A stretch of 64,000 nt of DNA, taken from assembly GCA_023055425.1 (NCBI GenBank), contig JALGPY010000004.1, positions 58,551,718-58,615,717 of the forward strand, given 5' to 3'. Both the position numbers and the translations under genes were made by a program. Shown here piece after piece: positions 33,588 to 46,400 of this stretch. Numbering within the stretch: position 1 is the first letter of the stretch; each line of letters begins with the position of its first letter. The DNA is from Linanthus parryae. Taxonomy: Eukaryota > Streptophyta > Magnoliopsida > Ericales > Polemoniaceae. The notes beneath the pieces were generated by a model that saw only the letters and a list, made by a program, of their open reading frames with translations, did not search any database and was not told the DNA's origin.

Positions 33588-35270
33588 TAATCTAATCTCC
33601 TTCTTGTAGTGCTTCCTTCACAGTTTTAGGTTCTACAAGAGAGATAAAAGCATTCAAAGCACAAAGATTATTCAACTATGATCTGGTTTGTGTATCAATG
33701 GTTGGATCAGAAATAATGTCATCAGCAGGATGAAATGAGAGATATTTAAATCTCTTTCTTGTTGTCCAAGGTTCACGCTCTCCAGTTTGTTTTTCAAGTC
33801 TTCGAGAACTTGAAGTAGTGGCTTGTTCTGCTGTCTTCTCTGGAGATCATGTTTCAAGGCTATGAACCTTAATTTCAAGGCCTTGAAAATGCCTGATTTG
33901 TTCCTGTGACATTTCCTTGGATCCAGGATTCTTCTTGAGTATTTGAATCATGCTTGTTCATATTCAGATCTGCAAAACCATCACTCAAAGAACCATCATA
34001 GCTTTCATCAAAAATAACATGAATGCTTTCTTCAACAATCTTGGTTCTCTTGTTATAAACTCTTTAAGCTTTGCTTGTCTGTGAATAGCCAAGAAAAATA
34101 CCTTCATCCCTTCTTGCATCAAACTTATCAAGATTGTCCTTACCATTATTGAGTACAAATCAAGTACAACCAAATGGTTTGAAGTAAGAGATGTTTGGCT
34201 TTCTTCCTTTGAATAGCTCATAAGGGGTCTTCTTCAGAATAGGTCTGATCAAGCACCTGTTAAAAATATAGTTTGTTGTATTCACAGCTTCTGCCCAATA
34301 ATACTTTGGCAATCTATTTTCCAAAAGCATTTTTCTTGAAATGTCTTAAAGATTCTTGTTCTTTCTTTCAACAACTCCATTCTGTTGAGGAGTTCTATGA
34401 GCAGAAAAGTTATGAGAGATACCATGCTTAGAACAGAATACATCAAACTCAATTCGATCAAACTCTCTTCCATGATCACTTCTAGTTGAAGCAATGGGTA
34501 GGTTTTTCAACGTTTGAAGTTCTCTACAAAGCTTTGAAAATTCAGTGAGAGCTTCAGATTTTTCTCCAAGAAACATAACCCAATTATATCTAGAGAAATC
34601 ATCTACAATAACAAGAATGTACTTCTTACCCTTTGGAGTTAGAGTTCTCATAGGACCACAGAGATCCATACGTAGTAATTCAATAGGTCTAGTAGTACTT
34701 ACAGAGTTCTTTGGTTTGAATGATCTTCTGGTTTTCTTGCCTTGTGCACATGCCTTGCATACTTCTTCATATTTGAACTTGATAGAGAGTAGACCTCTTA
34801 CTAAGTTCTTGGAAACCAGCTTATTCAAGGTATGCAAGCTAATGTGTCCCAACATCCTTTGCAAAGCTTTGAATCATCTTTCAAGGCCTTGAGACACTTC
34901 AAGTTTTCTCCTGTAACCTTGTTAGTTTGAAAAGTATAAACATTGTTTGACCTAGAGGCAGTGAGAATGTAATTGCAGGATTTCTCATTTTGCACCACAC
35001 ATTTCTCTTTGTCAAATATAACCTTGTTTCCATTATCCAAAAGCTGAGAAACACTAAGCAAATTGAATTTCAAACCATCAACTAGATATACATCAGAAAT
35101 GGAATTTTCAGAATCTGTACCAACTTTACCAATACCAAGAATGTTGCATTTTCCTTTGTCCCAAGTGTAATTGATCCTTCAGATTTCTCTTTCAGTACTG
35201 AGAATAGAGATCTCTTTCCACTCATGTGTCTTGAGCAACCACTGTCCATAAACCATTTCTGTTCTTTAAT
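33588..35270 (-). pseudogene. pol: C1 pol part: protease and integrase, up to the start of RT
   Basis: Near 35230 the minus strand reads WFMDSGCSRHMSG (aspartic protease). FNLLSVSQLLDNGNKV follows. The integrase (34864-34346) has a zinc-binding start (GHISLHTLNKL, CKACAQGKK), MDLCGPM and TRSDHGREF for the two Asp, and NGVVERKN for the Glu. Downstream pieces read EGIFLGYS and then LVEPKTVKEALQEGD. The frame breaks repeatedly. The stop at the left edge falls at the tryptophan expected after the Asp. Confidence 0.8.
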
Positions 35271-35295
35271 CTTGGTGACAGCCTACAAACACCAT

Positions 35296-36480
35296 TCACT
35301 TCCTTACCCAGCTTTTAGACCAAGTTTGGAATTTAGATTCATATTCAGGGTCAACCATGTTAGGTGGTCTAACCCCTTTAGGAACCCAAATCTTTCTAAC
35401 TTGTTCTTTGATTTGGAGTGGAAAAGTATTCCTCATTATGTGAGGGTCTCTTCTTCTAAAAGGACAAGTCATCTTAACATGACCAATCTTATTGCAGTAA
35501 TGGCACTTGGGAGATGTTTTGCTTCCAGCTTTCACAATTTTTGTTTTGTTCTTTGGGGAAAATTTGGTTTGTATCCAATACCAGTTTTGTGAACAGACTT
35601 TAAGCTACCTCCAAGAATCAACTTCAAGTTGTGTTCTGAGCCTGCAAGCCTTGTTTTGACTGATTCAGATTCTTGAAGTTTCTCAGTTAAAGAAGTCTTT
35701 TGTTTATCTAATTCATCAACTCGATGCCTTAGATTAACAACACTGTCACTCATAAGAGAGTTTTCAGTGACTACTTCCTGGACTTGTGTTTTCAAGACTT
35801 TGAAACTAGTTTTCAAGACCTTGAAATCACTGTCAGTTTTCTTCTTAGAGATTTCAAGATTCTGATTCAGGCAAACAAGATGCAAGTTTTCTTTTGCTTG
35901 CTGATGAACTTTTTCTTTCAAAACTCTAATCTCTTTCAGATAGTACTCTTCATTTAAAATCATTGTTCTAAGATAACCAGAGGGGGCTTCTGTAGGTTTT
36001 GAAATTAAGCAGTTTACCATTACCTCAATGTTCTTCTCAGAATTCATCATGCTTGGCCATAAGGCATAGGTTGGAATGTTCTTCTTCAGATTCAGAGTCA
36101 CTTGAGGTTTCTGAATCACTCTAGGAAGCTATCATAGATTTCTTTCTTCTATCATGTTCTTTCTTCTGAAAGTTTTGCTCTTTTTGTGTGGACAATCTCT
36201 GATCAAGTGTCCTGCATCACCACACTCAAAGAAATTCATGATTTTAGGCTTATTACCATGTGAAGAAGACTTACCTTTGTATTCTTTGCTATTGGAGGAT
36301 CTGCGTCTGTCTCTGCTGAAGTCCTTGTTACCAAAGTTCTTCTTCATTTTAAGAATTTTGGTCAAGGCTTCGGAAATCAAAGCAAAGGGATCTCATCGTC
36401 ATCTTCAATTTCAAGGCTTAGAAATGGTTCATTTTATTTTGCCTTGAGATCTAGGTTCTGGACACCTTCCGGTAGTTCTC
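35296..36480 (-). pseudogene. gag: C1 gag, C-terminal half: zinc knuckles and coiled coil
   Basis: From the right: a knuckle-like segment (FFECGDAGHLIRDCPHKK, with the usual first Cys replaced by Phe), a coiled-coil stretch of about 150 residues (35532-36119, Lys/Glu/Leu rich, with VLKTSFKVLKTQVQ repeats), and a complete knuckle CHYCNKIGHVKMTC (35500-35460). Such coiled coils next to gag are a feature of Sireviruses. Frames differ between pieces. Confidence 0.75.
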
Positions 36481-36545
36481 CATCAACTTCATTCATGGAT
36501 ATTTCATGTGTAAGGAGATTTCCTTATAGTTCATCAAGTTGAAGT

Positions 36546-36939
36546 TGAAAGCAAACCCAGATTTAGGGTTTGCAGAGATGATGAACACAGAATGAAACGA
36601 CAGAGAAGATGAAAATGAGAAAACAAAAGGCTAGGTTTCTTCATTGATTAAGAAAGATTTATACAAGAAACCCAACGGGCTGATTTACAGTCGTTGGATG
36701 ATAAGATCAAATACCAAAAGGACAGAAATACCCTTCTGGGTTAACACACTTACAAACCGATCTTTTAATAATTCAAGACAAGCCCAGAACTTTGTTGAAT
36801 GATGATAATGCAACATTTTTTGTGAGGTTTATAGAATACACCTTCTTGTGATATAAACCAAAGTCCTTCAACTCCAGAAAATGTCAGAACAGCACCCAAG
36901 ACTTTGACAATCATCAGAACTGCACCATTTCTGCTAATT
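36546..36939 (-). repeat. 3' LTR of C2
   Basis: On the plus strand it starts TGAAAGCAAACCC and ends TTTCTGCTAATT. Preceded by GAAGT. Read along the element the LTR starts AATTAGCAG here and TATTAGCAG in the 5' copy; a standard TG start seems to have mutated. Confidence 0.88.
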
Positions 36940-36955
36940 GCCTTCCTCAAACTAA
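36940..36955 (-). other. Polypurine tract of C2
   Basis: TTTGAGGAAGGC on the minus strand directly precedes the 3' LTR. Confidence 0.6.
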
Positions 36956-39900
36956 TGGTGGAGCTTGCAGAACTGCACACAAAAGAGACAATAAGTTCCT
37001 TTTTCATAACCTGTTCTCTAATATAATGATAATCTACCTCAATGTGTTTGGTTTTAGAGTGCAAAATATGATTAGTAGTGAGAGAAATAGAGGCTTATCA
37101 TCACAAAAAAGAGTAGGAGTTGTAGGAAGAAAAAGTTTTAAATCTCTAAAGAGCATTTTGAACCATGATAATTCAGCACCAGTAGATGCCAAAGCTTTAT
37201 ATTCAGCTTCTTTGGAGCTTCTAGCAACAGTAGGTTGTTTCTTGGCTCCCCAGTGAACTGGGTTTTTGCCAATAAAAACAGTGAAACCAGTTGTACTTCT
37301 CCTGTCTGTGGGATTCCCAGCCCAATCAGATTCAGAAAATGCATGTAAAAAGACAGGACCTTGTTGATAAAAAATACCATGAGTTTTTGTACCTTGCAGG
37401 TACCTCAAAATTCTTTTTGCACCAATTAAATGTGCATTGGTTGGATTATACATAAATTGACAAAGATGATTAACACTGAATGCAATGTCTGGTCTACTAA
37501 ATGTCACATATTGTAATGCACCCATAAGTTTTCTATAAGGAGTTGCATTAGACAAAACAGAACCATCATTAGCATGATATTTATTTCCAACAACAATAGG
37601 TGTAGAGCAAGGTTTGCAAGTTGACATATTAAACCTTTTCAAGAGATCATTAATATATTTTTTTTGATGCAGAAACAAACCTTGAGAAGTTCGTTTAATT
37701 TGAAGACCTAAGAAGTAAGTCAAGGGCCCCAAATTGGTCATAGAAAATTCAGAGTTAAGATTCTTACCAGATATGCAATGTTATGCACATCATTACCAGT
37801 AAGGATGATATCATCCACATATAATAAGAGAAGAGTAAATCCAGTTTGGGAATGTTTGATGAAGAGGGAGGAGTCTGCAGTTGAAGAAATAAAACCCAGA
37901 GACATAATATAAGAGGTGAATCTCTCAAACCAAGCTCTAGGACCTTGTTTCAGACCATATATGGCCTTGTTCAATTTGCACACATGAGTGGGAAAATTAG
38001 GGTCAACAAAACCTTGAGGTTGTTTCATGTAGACACACTCTTTTAAATTTCCATGTAAGAAAGCATTTTGACATCAAGTTGTTGAAGTGGCCAATTTAAA
38101 GTTGCCGCAAGAGATAAAATAGTTCTAACAGTTGAGTGTTTAATCAAAGGACTAATGATGAAAACTTTTTGCAACTACTCTGGCTTTGTATCTAGAAATT
38201 GTGCCATTTGGATTATATTTGGTTCTATAGACCCATTTATTTCCCACAATATTGGCAAATTTTGGTGCAGGAACAAGAGACCATGTATTTTAAATTATGA
38301 GACTTTGATACTCTTCAGTCATGGCTTGAAGCCACTGAGAGTGTTTCTTAGCCTCCGTGAAGCAAGTATGATCAGTTAGGAGAGAGATGTTAGGGTTACC
38401 TGAAACAGTGAACCCTACTTTCTTTTTACTGATACCTGATTTGCTTCTTGTCTGCATAGGGTGTCTAGGTGGTGTAGACTGCACATGTATGACTTCAGGT
38501 GCCATGCCAACACTGGGTGGCTGCTCATCAAGTGTAGTACTGTGTGGGGGTGCCATGTCAGATGGCTGAGTGACAGGTGGCTGTGCCATGCCATTGTCAG
38601 GTGGCTGCTCCTGAGAGTGGACAGGTGGCAGGTCTTGTTCACCACCTGGGTACTGTGCAGATCAAGTCCAACCTTGCCCAGAACTGGTATATGGAACAAA
38701 AAAAACAGTAGAATTAGGAGGAGATGTAGTAGCAGTAGGACATGAAGATATAGGCACATAATTATGATATGGAAACAAGGAGTCATCAAATATGACATCT
38801 CTGCTAATATACATTCTTTGAGACTGTTTGTGAAAACAAAGATAGCCTTTAGATCCTTTAGCATAACCCAGAAACACACATTGCTGTGATCTAGGTTGAA
38901 GTTTAGTTGTGTTGTAAGGTCTGAGATTTGGGTAGCAAGCACACCCAAAGACTTAGACAAAGTTATAATCAGGTTTAACACCAAATATTAATTCATAAGG
39001 AGATTTTGATTTGGTATTTCTACTCGGCATTCTGTTAATTAAAAACACAACTGCATCAAAAGCATGAAACCAAAAATGTGTAGGCAAAGAGTCATGTGAC
39101 ATAAGAGTCAAGGAAGTATCAAAGATGTGTCTATGTTTTCTTTCAGCAGTGCCATTTTGTTGAGGTGTGTGAGGACAGGACTTTTGATGATTAATACCAT
39201 GTGAAGAGAGAACTTCATGAAATAAGACAGACATGTATTCACCACCTCCATCAGTTCTCAAGATTTTGATTTTATGACTAAGAAGATTTTCAACTTGCAT
39301 AATAAATGTAGGCCAGACAGACACAACTTCTGACTTGTTATGCAAGGGAAACAGCCAAGTATATTTAGAAAATTCATCAACAAAAAGGACATAATACTTG
39401 TAACCATTGTAAGAATTGATAGAAGAGGGGCCCCAAACATCACTATGTAGTAAATGCAAAGGAGTAGGAGAAATAGTATTAGAATGAGAATAAGGTAAAC
39501 TTGTCATTTTTCCTTTCACAAAATGTTCACATAAACCAGAATGAGATTGTTCAAATAACTTAGAAACAGAATTAGAAAGACACATATTTAAAACTTCATC
39601 AGAGGGATGTCCAAGTCTTGCATGCCATAGAGAACTCTTTATTGGTTTGCCAAGAAAATCCTTTGGCTGAGATATAGAAGCAGAGTCAAAATTGAAAGAG
39701 GGATATGAGTAAATGGGATATAGCCCATTTTCACTCAGTCCTTTGTAAAGAACTTTCCAAGTGACCTTGTCATGTATTGAAAAAGACTCAGCATCAAAAA
39801 CAAAGAAACAGTTATGTTGTTTGCATAATTGAAAAAATGAGAGAAGATTGGTAGCTAAAGCAGGTACATGTAATGTATTGTTTAAGTAAAAAGAATTTGA

Positions 39901-40158
39901 AGGAGGGTGAATATAGGCAGTACCAGAATTGTCTATGGACAGACCATTGCCATTACCAACAGACACTTGATCAGAACCATGATATTGCTCAGCTAAAGAA
40001 AGGTTTCCCAATCCAGCAGTCATGTGATTTGTTGCACCAGAATAAGATAGCCAATAACCAGAACTTGTAGATGGTTGTGAAGCAGAAACATTCATAGCAG
40101 TTAAAGAAGAAGGAGGTTTGCCTTGATAAGAATAATCTATCCTATGCCAACATTCCAA
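36956..40158 (-). pseudogene. pol: C2 pol: protease, integrase, RT, RNase H
   Basis: A long open frame at 40158-38953 holds the protease and integrase. The protease reads WLSYSGATNHMT where DSGAT is expected, so the catalytic Asp is Tyr. The integrase has HARLGHPS, then CEHFVKGK (second zinc Cys is Phe), LLHSDVWGPS, RTDGGGEYMS and NGTAERKH. After a stop at 38953 come VFLGYAKGSKGY, then RT pieces KLNKAIYGLKQGPRAWF and LLLLYVDDIILTGND (about 37990-37780), and RT end plus RNase H at 37741-37034 (LGPLTYFLGLQI, SESDWAGNPTDRRSTTGF, KEAEYKALA). Frameshifts lie near 40160, 38660, 37740 and 37080. Confidence 0.88.
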
Positions 40159-41138
40159 GGCAGTATGATAATTGTTGCCACAAATTTTACAAGTGATAAC
40201 TTCAGTACCAGTATGAGGTCTAGGGTTATGGTTAGGATAGCCATTAAACCTACCCCTAGAACCTTGATAGTTAGGGTTATAACCCCTGCCTCTAGAGAAA
40301 TCCCCCCAGTATCACCTCTGTATTGACCTCTACCACCATATTGGTTGTTGCCTCTACCTCTATACCCAAAATTAACACTTAAACCTCCACGACCACGGTT
40401 GTTGTAACCACCACGAGTGGCAGTATTTGCCTGAGTAGTGGAGTGAAAAGCCACAGATCCTGAATTGGAATCTAAAGAGGCAGACCCTTGAGATTCAAAC
40501 ATTTGTTCTTCGGCTTTGAGAAGAACATGGAGTTCTTTGAGGGTAATAGGCTCAGAACGGGTTCGAAGAGATGACCGAAAGGGATTGAAATCAATAGTTA
40601 AACCATTTAGGGCATACGATAACATGTCTTCATCATCAATAGAAACCAGAGAGACAGCCAATTTGTCACGAATTAATTTGATATTTTTCATATAGACATC
40701 AACAGAATCATTCTTCTTCTTCATATTTTCCAGTTCATGTTTAAGTTGCAGAATATTGGAGCGGGTAAGAGACGCGTACCTTGCCTCTAGGAGTAACCAA
40801 GCAGAGCGAGAAGTTTTCTTACCAATAACCAGAGTTAAGGCCTCCTTAGTGAGAGTAGCGTTTAGAAGGGTGAGAATCGCTTGATCTTGAATCACCCATG
40901 CATGAAACTCCGGATTAGGAAGGGGATCTGAGGCGGCGAGGCTAGAAATAAACTCCGGTGGTGGAGGATGTGAGCCATCAAGAAATTTATAGAGATCTTG
41001 AGTGCGAAGAACAGAAGTAACTTGGTGTTTCCAGAGAACGTAATTGGTATTATTGAGTTTAAACGGTACAAGATTGTTGATATTAGCAAGGATGTATAGA
41101 GGGTTATGCGGTGCAGAAGCCATGGTTGTGAGACTCAT
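40137..41138 (-). pseudogene. gag: C2 gag
   Basis: The ATG at 41138 overlaps the primer-binding site; the second ATG at 41123 (MASAPHNPLY) is the more likely start. It contains the copia gag domain (FKLNNTNYVLWKHQVTSVL, AWLLLEARYASLTRSNILQL, YALNGL) and a Gly/Arg-rich tail (RGGYNNRGRGG). The C-terminal about 50 residues (after GDTGG) are out of frame, and the zinc knuckle is lost to that shift. The product would package the RNA in cytoplasmic particles. Confidence 0.85.
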
Positions 41139-41151
41139 GGCTCTGATACCA
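41138..41151 (-). other. Primer-binding site of C2 (initiator tRNA-Met)
   Basis: TGGTATCAGAGCCA on the minus strand follows the 5' LTR directly. This is the classic plant copia site complementary to initiator methionine tRNA. Confidence 0.9.
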
Positions 41152-41547
41152 TGAAAGCAAACCCATATTTAGGGTTTGGAGAGATGATGAACACAAAGAA
41201 TGAATCGACAGAGAAGATGAAATGAGAAAACAAAAGGCTAGGTTTCTTCATTGATTAAGAACGATTTATTCAAGAAACCCAACGGGCTAATTTACAGCCG
41301 TTGGATGATAAGATCAAATACCAAAAGGATAGAAATACCCTTTTGGGTTAACACACTTACAAACTGATCTTTTAATAATTCAAGACAAGCCCTGAACTTT
41401 GTTGAATGATGATAATGCAACATTTGTTTGTGAGGTTTATAGAATACACCTTCTTGTGATATAAACCTAAGTCCTTCAACTCCAGAAAATGTTAGAACAG
41501 CACCCAAGACTTTGACAATCATCAGAAATGCACCATTTCTGCTAATA
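41152..41547 (-). repeat. 5' LTR of C2
   Basis: Near-identical to 36546-36939. Followed by GAAGT (41548-41552), the target-site duplication. Confidence 0.9.
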
Positions 41548-41552
41548 GAAGT

Positions 41553-42188
41553 AATGAGAGATCTTGAGCTTCCTCAATAGCAGTATTCTTTGGTTCCCAT
41601 TTTTCCTTTGGAAGACTTCTCAGAATCTTTCTAACCTTTTCTTCATTGGAAATGTGTTTTCCCAATGAATCAAGATTGTTGATAATATCAGTGAATCTTC
41701 TGAAATGTCTATGATTGACTCATCTCCATTCATCTTTAATAGCTCATATTGCCTGAGATATATGTTGATCTTGGTTTGCTTGACTTGGCTGGTTCCCTCA
41801 AAGGTCACCACAATCTTATCCCAGATCTCCTTGGCAGTCTTTCAACTTGAGATCCTGTTAAACACATCTGCACTCAAAGCACAATATAAGAGATTCATAG
41901 CTTTATAATTTTTGGAAAATTGTTCTAACTCAGAAGAGGAGAGAGTGTCTTCAAATTTTTGAGTTATAATCCCATTGTGCTCTGTGTAAAAAGTGTGAGG
42001 ACCATTATGAATGATAGTCCATAGTTCCATATCTTTATTAATCATGAACATTTTCATCAAGGATTTCCAGTGGACAAAATTGTCTCCACAGAAGAGAGGA
42101 GGTCTGTTAGCAGCTCTTCCCTGAGAGAAACCACCATCACCTACAGTCCTCATGATCACAAGATGGTTAAATCTATGCATTGATACAA
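41553..42188 (-). pseudogene. gag: C1 gag, N-terminal half
   Basis: Likely start at an ATG near 42153 (MRTVGDGGFSQGRAAN) or one a few codons upstream. It reads RPPLFCGDNFVHWKSLMKMF and DMELWTIIHNGP, the Sirevirus-type copia gag opening, followed by the NYKAMNLLYCALSADVFNRI helix. Shifted pieces continue to 41620. C2 interrupts it at 41552. Confidence 0.8.
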
Positions 42189-42200
42189 GATCTGATACCA
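42189..42200 (-). other. Primer-binding site of C1
   Basis: TGGTATCAGATC on the minus strand, adjacent to the LTR: an initiator tRNA-Met type site. Confidence 0.85.
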
Positions 42201-42201
42201 A

Positions 42202-43435
42202 TTAAAGGGGTGTACAGTATTTACAAATGAAGGATGAATACTCTAGAAGGGGGGGTTGAATAGAGTATGCAAACTTTTGCTAAACAATCCAAGAATAGTA
42301 GTTTCAAATGATTTGTAAGGAGATTCAAGGACTTGAAATGAGTTTCAATCCCTTGGAATGAAAACAGTTAGAGTATGAAAATAATAAGTCTATTTCAAGG
42401 CCTTGAAATGAGTTTCAAACCCCTGAAATAAAACTGTTTTGAATGTTGAAGAAGTTTTAAGTATGCAACTTAAAAGTAAATGAAATAGACACAAGATATA
42501 TAGATTTCAGTCCACTTGGACCTACATCCTACCTCAGGGATCTTATCCCAGCAGGATTTCCAACAAAATTCTTATTAATCCACAGCCAAGCCCTAGGTCT
42601 CAAGCAAAGAGAGATGCCTTACTCTGTTACAGCTTGTGGTTCTCACTGACCTATCTAGTACCTGCTCTATCTATCTGATTAATTAAGAATTCTCTATTGT
42701 TCACCTTGAACAATCCTTCATATGAGAACTAGAAGTATTATCAAAATGATATACAAATGAAGTTCAGAAATGAAGAACACTAGAAATGAATCTGCAGTGA
42801 TTGTGCAGTGTTCTTCTGATGCTTGGATTGAGAGGAATGAATATGCTTCTTTTTTGCTTGTCAATCCCTGATTTTTTGTGTCTCTTTGAATTGCTCTGTG
42901 TTCCACCTTCAGCAAGTCTCCTTTTAAACACCCAGTTTGAATTGAAGATCTTCAGAATCTTCTCAACAAACTTTCCTGAAAACTAGCTTCAAATCTTGAC
43001 TCTTCTAACAGCTTCCTCCAACGGCTAGTAGCTCAGTATCTTCAAGGAAACTGATTTGATCTTGTTGGAATCTTTTAAACATAGAAGATTGATCACGGAA
43101 TCAAATCATCAATCAGTTTCCTTTTCGGAAAAACACAGGTTAGGAAACAGATTCCTATAAAATGGGAAACACAATATCCCTGCAAAGCTTAATCAAACAG
43201 ATGATGATACATACTGCAAACTGTGTCAAAATAATTTATCTTTCATCATAAAGTATCAACTAATCAAGCACAGAGGTTTAGGCCCCCTAAGTTCATGCAT
43301 TAAAGCTCAGTCAGTTTCAAGGCTTTGAAAGCTGTTTCAAGGCCTTGAAATAGACAAGCTATTTCAAGTCTTGAACCTGCATTGAACTTACAAAATTTTT
43401 TAGATTGGAAGTTACCATTACTGTAACCCCTTTCA
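42202..43435 (-). repeat. 5' LTR of C1
   Basis: About 1,234 bp. The ends are an inverted repeat: TTAAAGGGGTGTACAGTA on the left and TACTGTAACCCCTTTCA on the right. It contains several copies of TTTCAAGGCCTTGAAA-like palindromes (near 42345-42440 and 43315-43370). A solo relative is at about 52211-53439. Its right border at 43435 lies inside the RNase H region of C3. Confidence 0.82.
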
Positions 43436-46400
43436 GTAAACTCTTCGTATCCTCCATTTAGTTCTTCTCAAGTACTTAAGTATATTATTGACAATTACAC
43501 AGTGACTCTCACCCGGATTTGACTGGTATCTTTGTGTCATACCCTATGACATGTCTGGTCTTTTTACATAACATGAAGTATATCGTGAATCTCATTCATA
43601 AAATCCTTATCTATCTAATTGAAAGAAAAATTAGTCTTCGAAAGACTAATTCCATGTGACACATGTAGAATCCCAATTCCGTACATGTTGAACCATTTCA
43701 AGACCTTTTTCAATATATGTATTTTGACATAAGCTAAACAACTTCCTTGATCTATCGCCATAGATCTTTATAGGTTGTTTCGCCTAATTCCTTCATTGAA
43801 AAGAAATTCCCTAGTCAATCTTTACAAGATTGTAGAGTAGGGATATCATTCCCAATTATTAGTATGTCTCTACATACAAGACCAGAAATATAATTGTGCT
43901 CCCACTAATCTTCTTGTATAAACAAGATCCATATTCTTTCTTGATGGAATCAAACCATTTGATTTAATCATTAATTGAAGATTCCAACTCCAAGAAGCTT
44001 GACTCAATCTGTAAACAGATTGCTGCAAGCAAGATGCCAATAGATTTAAGCATTGTAACTGGGGAAAAGATTTCGTCATAGTCCATATTATACTCACATG
44101 AAACTTTTTCCTACAAATTTTCCCTTAAATTAATTTCATTACCATCCACGTTGGTTTCCTCATAACCCACTTGAACTTTATGGGTCCTACCCATTCAGGT
44201 GGTTCCACCAAAGTCCATTCTTTGTTGGTATAAATGGATTCCATTTCGTATCTCATGGCTCCAACCCATATTTGAGAGTCTGGACCACTCGTGGTATCCT
44301 TATAGGTTGTAGGCTCATCTCCATGAGCAATACATCGTCGGGTTATGAGAAATCCATATTTCTCTACCCCTTTGACATATCCTACTTAAACTACGAATTT
44401 CTTGTGTTACCTGAGTAGGTTTCTCCACAACACCTTGAGATCCTACTCATGTTCCATGAAAATGATCAATGTTCTATTGTGGTTCTTGAACTCCTTCAAG
44501 TTCTATTGTCCCCCCATTGTGTCTTTTAGAGACAATCTCTATCTAGAAACACAGCGGTTCGAGCAACACACAATTTGTTCTCGATTGGATTGTAGAGATA
44601 ATATCCTTTGTTTCCTTTGGATGTTTCACATAGTACATTTATCCGACTTGGGTTCAAGTTTATTTGTAAAGTATTTACATAAACCTCATGAGCCAAATTC
44701 TTTATGAATAACGTACTAGGACACTTCCTAGTCCATATCTCATATGGTGTTTTTCATAATTAATTTAGATGGAACAACGTTAAGTGCGAAATTTGCTGTA
44801 ATTAGAACATGACCCCTAAAAGTAAACTGGAAGTTCTGTTTGACGCGTCATGGATCGAGCCGTGTCCAACAAGGTGCGACCTCTCCTCTTAGACACGCCA
44901 TACCCATGTGGCGTTCTAGTTTGAACAAGTTTGGATCATATCCAACACTCCCATAGATGCTTGTCCGACTCAAGGCATTAAGTATTCTCCTCCACGATCC
45001 AATCGTAGAGCCATGATACTTTTGCCAAGCTGGCTCTCTACTTTATTCTTAAATTCCTTGAAATCTTCAAAGAATTCTGATTTGTTTCTTCATAAGATAC
45101 ACAAATCCATATTCACTTATGCCATTAGTAAATATGATGAAGTACTGGAAACCACCTTTAGCATTTGTTCTTAGCGCCCTACATACATCAATATGTATGA
45201 TTCCCAAAAGATGATATATTTTTGCCCAATAAATAAGTCTTACACGTCTCATATGATTAATAATCAAACGAGTCCAGAAATCCATCCTTATGGAGTTCTA
45301 GATATGTATCTCTTATTCATGTGGCCTAAACGATAATGCTAAAGATAAGTGTGGTTCGTATTATTATATGCAAACCTCTTGGTATTAATGTTATAGATGA
45401 AATTACCATGATCAAGGATATACAATCCAATAGACAAAATTGCATTACAATAATGCATATCAGAACAAATGGAACAACATTTTTCTTTATTACGGTAGAG
45501 AGCCTTTCGTGTCCAAACAAGAAACTACGATAATGCACCTACTCATAGCAGGGACATAATCACTTTTGTCTAATTCATGAACAATTTTAAAAAGATAGAG
45601 ATAATTCCCTACTGCTAATTCAGCAACCCCTTGCTTCATTTCCCCACGTGTATGTTTATTTCTTCCTTATCCAATTGTCTACACCTCTTAAGATCCTCCA
45701 CATTTTTGCAAACGTGAGATCCTCATCTAGTATCATATACTCATGATGATGAGATAGACACATTGAATTCTATAATAGAAATACCTAAATTGGAATTCAT
45801 AATCCATTTATTATTGCCTTCCAGGTACTTTGGGCAGTCTCTCTTCCTCAACACCAACTATGGGAATTTTAAGGCAACTTGGTTTTAGCAAACCTTTTTC
45901 TCTTACCCATGCTGTTAACCATTGGCATTTTTGCCTTATCCCCTATCATTACTTTGTTCAGCGGTTCTCAATCATATTGTGTTAATTATTGTAGAACAAA
46001 GCTCTAATATTCCTAATTGCATCCAATGCAATTCATGGTCCATTACGGCGAATAACTCCTTTATTCTTTATCTATCTCATAGATAACTCCCAACTTCTAA
46101 GATTTCAATCCTATCTATAGCTTAGTCGCATTTGACATCTTGCTTCAGCAGTCACACATTACTAGCTTGTGTCTTTGCGCCGTGTCTCGATGAATCAAGT
46201 CGCCTTGCTTTGGCAAGCCCGAAGTCATTCCATCTTGATCATGACGAGTGCTAAGCAAGAAAGTGCGAAGTGGAGAAACGCTTCAAACCTTTCATGTCTA
46301 GCTCGCTCTTTGAAAGAGATTCTTTTAATGTATGATCATATCATACGCCTCCATGTTTCTCATTTTTCTTACAAATCTCAGAGTCCATGTCAACTAACAC

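Larger units (their letters stand above)
36546..41547 (-). mobile_element. C2: complete Ty1/copia element inserted in C1
   Basis: LTRs at 36546-36939 and 41152-41547, about 395 bp each, differ by eye at about 15 substitutions and 3 short indels. GAAGT flanks both sides (36541-36545 and 41548-41552). Primer-binding site, gag, protease, integrase, RT and RNase H are in copia order. Several frameshifts and stops make it inactive. The lineage within copia is not assigned. Confidence 0.93.
33588..43435 (-). mobile_element. C1: Sirevirus-like Ty1/copia element, split and truncated
   Basis: Pieces 33588-36545 and 41553-43435 belong together: C2 (36546-41547) sits between them with a GAAGT duplication. 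The order from the right is 5' LTR (42202-43435), primer-binding site, gag, coiled-coil and zinc-knuckle region, protease and integrase. RT, RNase H and the 3' LTR are missing: the left end stops at VKEALQEGD, just before RT, where A1 is inserted. The long gag with coiled coil and two zinc-knuckle segments, plus a WFMDSGCSRHM protease, fits the Sirevirus (SIRE/Maximus) branch. Confidence 0.8.

Noticed and set aside
44402..44707. Plus-strand open frames in the C3 region (also 46169-46453)
   Set aside because: They are shadows of decayed copia coding sequence on the minus strand and match no family.
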